From Pseudomonadota bacterium (GTDB taxonomy: Bacteria > Pseudomonadota > Alphaproteobacteria > Rhizobiales > Xanthobacteraceae), in the NCBI GenBank assembly GCA_023422775.1, contig JAFAGM010000013.1, positions 22,499-86,498 of the forward strand: DNA of 64,000 bases. The letters are read 5' to 3'. A model generated the notes under the pieces. It searched no databases. It had not been told where the DNA came from and saw only the letters and a program-made list of their open reading frames with translations. Each line of letters opens with the position of its first letter. Positions within the stretch are counted from its first letter, which is position 1. This document shows positions 61,562 to 64,000 of this stretch, one piece after another. A program made the translations under genes and the position numbers.

Positions 61562-62863
61562 ATGGCGATAGACGATTCCAGTTCGTCCTCCTTCTTTGCC
61601 CCGTGGCCGGACCGGCTGCGGCATTCGGCGATCATCCTGATCGCCGCCGCGCTTGCGCTCAGCGCGCTGGTGGTTTTGGCCGATCTCTCGCCGGCACGCG
61701 CCGTCGCGGTCTTCATCTGCATTGCCGCCGCGGCCCTGGTGCCGTGGCGCCTGCACGATGCGGCCGCCTCCCGCGAGGACGTCCGCGCCGTCAGCCCGGT
61801 CGAGGCCGCGGCCGTCAGCGCGGTCGTGGCCGGCATGCCGGATCCGGCCGTGCTGCTCGATCGCGCCGGTCGCGTCATCCACCTCAACGCCGCGGCCGCC
61901 CAGCTCGCGCCCGCGCTGCGCAAGAACGAGCTGGCGCAGTTCGCGCTGCGCTCGCCCGAGATCATCACCGCGTTGCGCGAGGCGATCGCGACCAGCGAGC
62001 CGCGCCGGGCCACCTATCTCGACCAGGTGCCGGTCGACCGCTGGATGGAACTCATCATCACCCCGGTGCCGGTTCCGACGCTGTTCGGCGGCACGGAGAA
62101 GTGCATGCTGATGACGTTCCACGACCAGACGCCGCTGCGCCGGGTCGAGGAGATGCGCGCCGATTTCGTCGCCAACGCCAGCCACGAACTGCGCACGCCG
62201 CTCGCTGCGCTGTCGGGCTTCATCGATACGCTGCAGGGCCCGGCGAGGGACGACGCCAAAGCGCGCGAGCGCTTCCTCGGCATCATGCACGCGCAGGCGA
62301 CGCGGATGGCGCGGCTGATCGACGATCTGCTGTCGCTGTCGCGGGTCGAATTGTCGGCCCATGTCCGCCCCGATGCATCCGTCGACATCGTTCCGATCCT
62401 GCGCCAGGTCGCCGATGGCCTCGAGCCGCTGGCCCGCGAGCGCCAGGTGGCCATCGAAATCGAGCTGCCGGAGATGCCGGTGACGATCGCGGGCGATCGC
62501 GAGGAGCTGCTGCGGCTGTTCGAGAACCTGATCGAGAACGGGCTCAAATATGGCGCGTCCGGCGGGCGGGTGATCGTTTCGCTGATCCGGGCCACCTCCG
62601 GTGAGGGCGCCCCGGAAGTCCGGGTCATGGTCAGGGATTTCGGCCCCGGCATAGCCCCCGAACACCTGCCGCGGCTGACCGAGCGCTTCTACCGGGTCGA
62701 TGTCGGCGACAGCCGGGCGCAGGGCGGAACCGGGCTCGGTTTATCGCTGGTAAAACATATTCTTAACCGCCATCGCGGGCGTCTGCTGATCGAAAGCGTG
62801 CCCAGGAAAGGCGCGACCTTTACCGCCTGTTTTCCCCAGGTAAAATCTCCCGCACCTGAGTAA
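61562..62863 (+). CDS. phoR: PhoR, phosphate-regulon sensor kinase
   Basis: The 433-residue protein has two N-terminal membrane helices (HSAIILIAAALALSALVVL, AVAVFICIAAAALVPW), a PAS-like domain (VVAGMPDPAVLLDRAGRVIHLNAAAAQL) and a kinase core. The H-box is VANASHELRTPLAALSGF, the N-box NLIENGLKYGASG and the glycine boxes FGPGIAPEHLPRL and GTGLGLSLVKHIL. It senses phosphate status through the Pst system and controls PhoB. The ATG at 61562 is preferred; the frame is open to 61508. pstS follows after a PHO box. Confidence 0.9.
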   Translation: MAIDDSSSSSFFAPWPDRLRHSAIILIAAALALSALVVLADLSPARAVAVFICIAAAALVPWRLHDAAASREDVRAVSPVEAAAVSAVVAGMPDPAVLLDRAGRVIHLNAAAAQLAPALRKNELAQFALRSPEIITALREAIATSEPRRATYLDQVPVDRWMELIITPVPVPTLFGGTEKCMLMTFHDQTPLRRVEEMRADFVANASHELRTPLAALSGFIDTLQGPARDDAKARERFLGIMHAQATRMARLIDDLLSLSRVELSAHVRPDASVDIVPILRQVADGLEPLARERQVAIEIELPEMPVTIAGDREELLRLFENLIENGLKYGASGGRVIVSLIRATSGEGAPEVRVMVRDFGPGIAPEHLPRLTERFYRVDVGDSRAQGGTGLGLSLVKHILNRHRGRLLIESVPRKGATFTACFPQVKSPAPE

Positions 62864-62889
62864 ATCTGAGCGATTTCAGTCGCTTGGCG

Positions 62890-62907
62890 CTGTCATCCAA
62901 CTGTCAT
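62890..62907 (+). promoter_or_regulatory. PHO box, PhoB-binding site before pstS
   Basis: CTGTCATCCAACTGTCAT is two perfect CTGTCAT half-sites four bases apart, the standard PhoB-binding arrangement. It lies 97 bases before the pstS start. Phosphate limitation should induce pstS. Confidence 0.9.
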
Positions 62908-63003
62908 CCAACCTTCGTAAAAGCTCTATCGACCGCACCTAAACGGGCGGTGTGAGCGCGATCGGGCGCACCGGGCGCTTCGCTCATCAGATGGAGACCA
63001 ACC

Positions 63004-64000
63004 ATGAATTTCATCAGGACAATCGTCGCCGCCGGCATGGTCGCCGCGTCGACGTCGGCCTTTGCTGCCGACATCACCGGCGCGGGCGCCACCTTCCCGT
63101 TCCCGATCTATTCCAAGTGGGCCGATGCCTACAAGAAGGAGACCGGCAACGGCCTCAACTACCAGTCGATCGGCTCCGGCGCTGGTATCAAGCAGATCCA
63201 GGCCAAGACCGTGACGTTCGGCGCCACCGACGCGCCGCTGAAGGCCGAGCAGCTCGAAAAGGACGGCCTGGTTCAGTGGCCGATGGTGATGGGCGCGATC
63301 GTGCCGGTCGTGAACCTCGAAGGCATCAAGCCGGGTGAACTGGTGCTGTCGGGCGAAGTGCTCGGCGACATCTATCTCGGCAAGATCAAGAAGTGGGACG
63401 ATGCCGCGATCGCCAAGCTCAATCCGAAGCTGAAGCTGCCGGCCGACGCCATCACCGTGGTCCGCCGCTCCGACGGTTCGGGCACCACTTTCAACTTCAC
63501 CGACTATCTCTCGAAGTCGAACGCCGAATGGAAGGCCAAGGCTGGCTCCGGCACCGCGGTCGAGTGGCCGACCGGCGTCGGCGCCAAGGGTAATGAAGGC
63601 GTTGCCGGCAATGTCGGCCAGACCAAGAACGCCATCGGCTATGTCGAATATGCCTACGCCAAGCAGAACAAGCTGACCTATGCGGCGATGATCAACAAGG
63701 CCGGCAAGACCGTGCAGCCGACCATCGAGGCGTTCCAGGCGGCCGCCTCCAACGCCGACTGGGCCAAGGCGCCCGGCTATTACGTCATCCTCACCGACCA
63801 GCCCGGCGACGCCTCATGGCCGATCACGGCGGCGACCTTCATCCTCATGCACAAGGATGCGACCGACAAGAAGGCCTCGCAGGAAGCCATCAAGTTCTTC
63901 AAATACGCCTTCGAGAAGTGCGACAAGATGGCCGAAGAACTCGAGTACATCCCGATGCCGGACTCGTTCGTCAAGCTGATCGAGAAGACCTGGACCGCCG
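63004..64000 (+). CDS. pstS: PstS, phosphate-binding protein, partial
   Basis: The gene runs off the right edge after about 332 codons. The protein has a signal peptide (NFIRTIVAAGMVAASTSAFA). The PstS core includes ITGAGATFPFPIYSKWADAYKKETGNGLNYQSIGSGAGIKQI, FGATDAPLKAEQ and RRSDGSGTTFNFTDYLS, whose Ser, Asp and Thr residues line the phosphate site. It is the periplasmic receptor of the high-affinity phosphate transporter. A PHO box lies upstream; pstC, pstA and pstB are expected past the edge. Confidence 0.96.
   Translation, partial: MNFIRTIVAAGMVAASTSAFAADITGAGATFPFPIYSKWADAYKKETGNGLNYQSIGSGAGIKQIQAKTVTFGATDAPLKAEQLEKDGLVQWPMVMGAIVPVVNLEGIKPGELVLSGEVLGDIYLGKIKKWDDAAIAKLNPKLKLPADAITVVRRSDGSGTTFNFTDYLSKSNAEWKAKAGSGTAVEWPTGVGAKGNEGVAGNVGQTKNAIGYVEYAYAKQNKLTYAAMINKAGKTVQPTIEAFQAAASNADWAKAPGYYVILTDQPGDASWPITAATFILMHKDATDKKASQEAIKFFKYAFEKCDKMAEELEYIPMPDSFVKLIEKTWTA

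Overview
The window is high-GC DNA with the gene content and repeat content of a Bradyrhizobium-like alphaproteobacterium (Nitrobacteraceae). The main reasons are a Sox fragment, a cyanide-insensitive-type bd oxidase with a DUF2474 subunit, many CoA-linked aromatic catabolism genes, several ABC transporters with separate binding proteins, and numerous GC-rich inverted repeats between genes. No rRNA, tRNA, CRISPR array, transposase or phage gene was recognised. The assignment to a genus is an inference.

Layout. 1-600: soxX and the 5' part of soxY (minus strand). 965-8798: a DUF938 methyltransferase, two MFS transporters, an NTF2-like protein, a VOC and a carboxymuconolactone-decarboxylase-like gene, and two acyl-CoA dehydrogenases, interleaved with repeats. 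8946-14935: an orphan amino-acid binding protein, an L,D-transpeptidase, the bd oxidase operon (cydA, cydB, DUF2474), a membrane protein and a small exported protein. 15112-20560: an ECF sigma factor and a three-gene phosphorelay (HAMP kinase, REC-DUF3369-kinase, OmpR-type regulator). 20929-22251: an orphan UgpB-like binding protein.

22473-32826 is the most coherent accessory module. It has a family-5 binding protein, two permeases and a double ATPase, followed by AtzG-, AtzE- and AtzH-like genes, a GntR regulator and a divergent allophanate hydrolase. Together they look like uptake and hydrolysis of a ureide or carboxyurea compound. No ring-opening enzyme is present, so the substrate is unknown. 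Similar candidate operator sequences lie before the transporter and before the allophanate hydrolase.

33127-48344 is aromatic and phenylpropanoid metabolism: feruloyl-CoA synthase, a MarR regulator, a tannase/feruloyl-esterase-family protein, a type II NADH dehydrogenase, a complete branched-chain-type ABC transporter, a glutamine-synthetase-like ligase, a Rieske oxygenase and an IclR regulator. 49181-56162 is the aerobic benzoyl-CoA (box) pathway: boxR, benzoate-CoA ligase, an alpha/beta hydrolase, boxC and boxB. boxA and the semialdehyde dehydrogenase gene are not in the window. 56332-64000 holds an SDR, a polysaccharide deacetylase, a BON/OmpA protein, a small membrane protein, a YbhN-like membrane protein, phoR, a perfect PHO box and the start of pstS.

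The intergenic repeats fall into several families, and some supply the stop codons of genes beside them.
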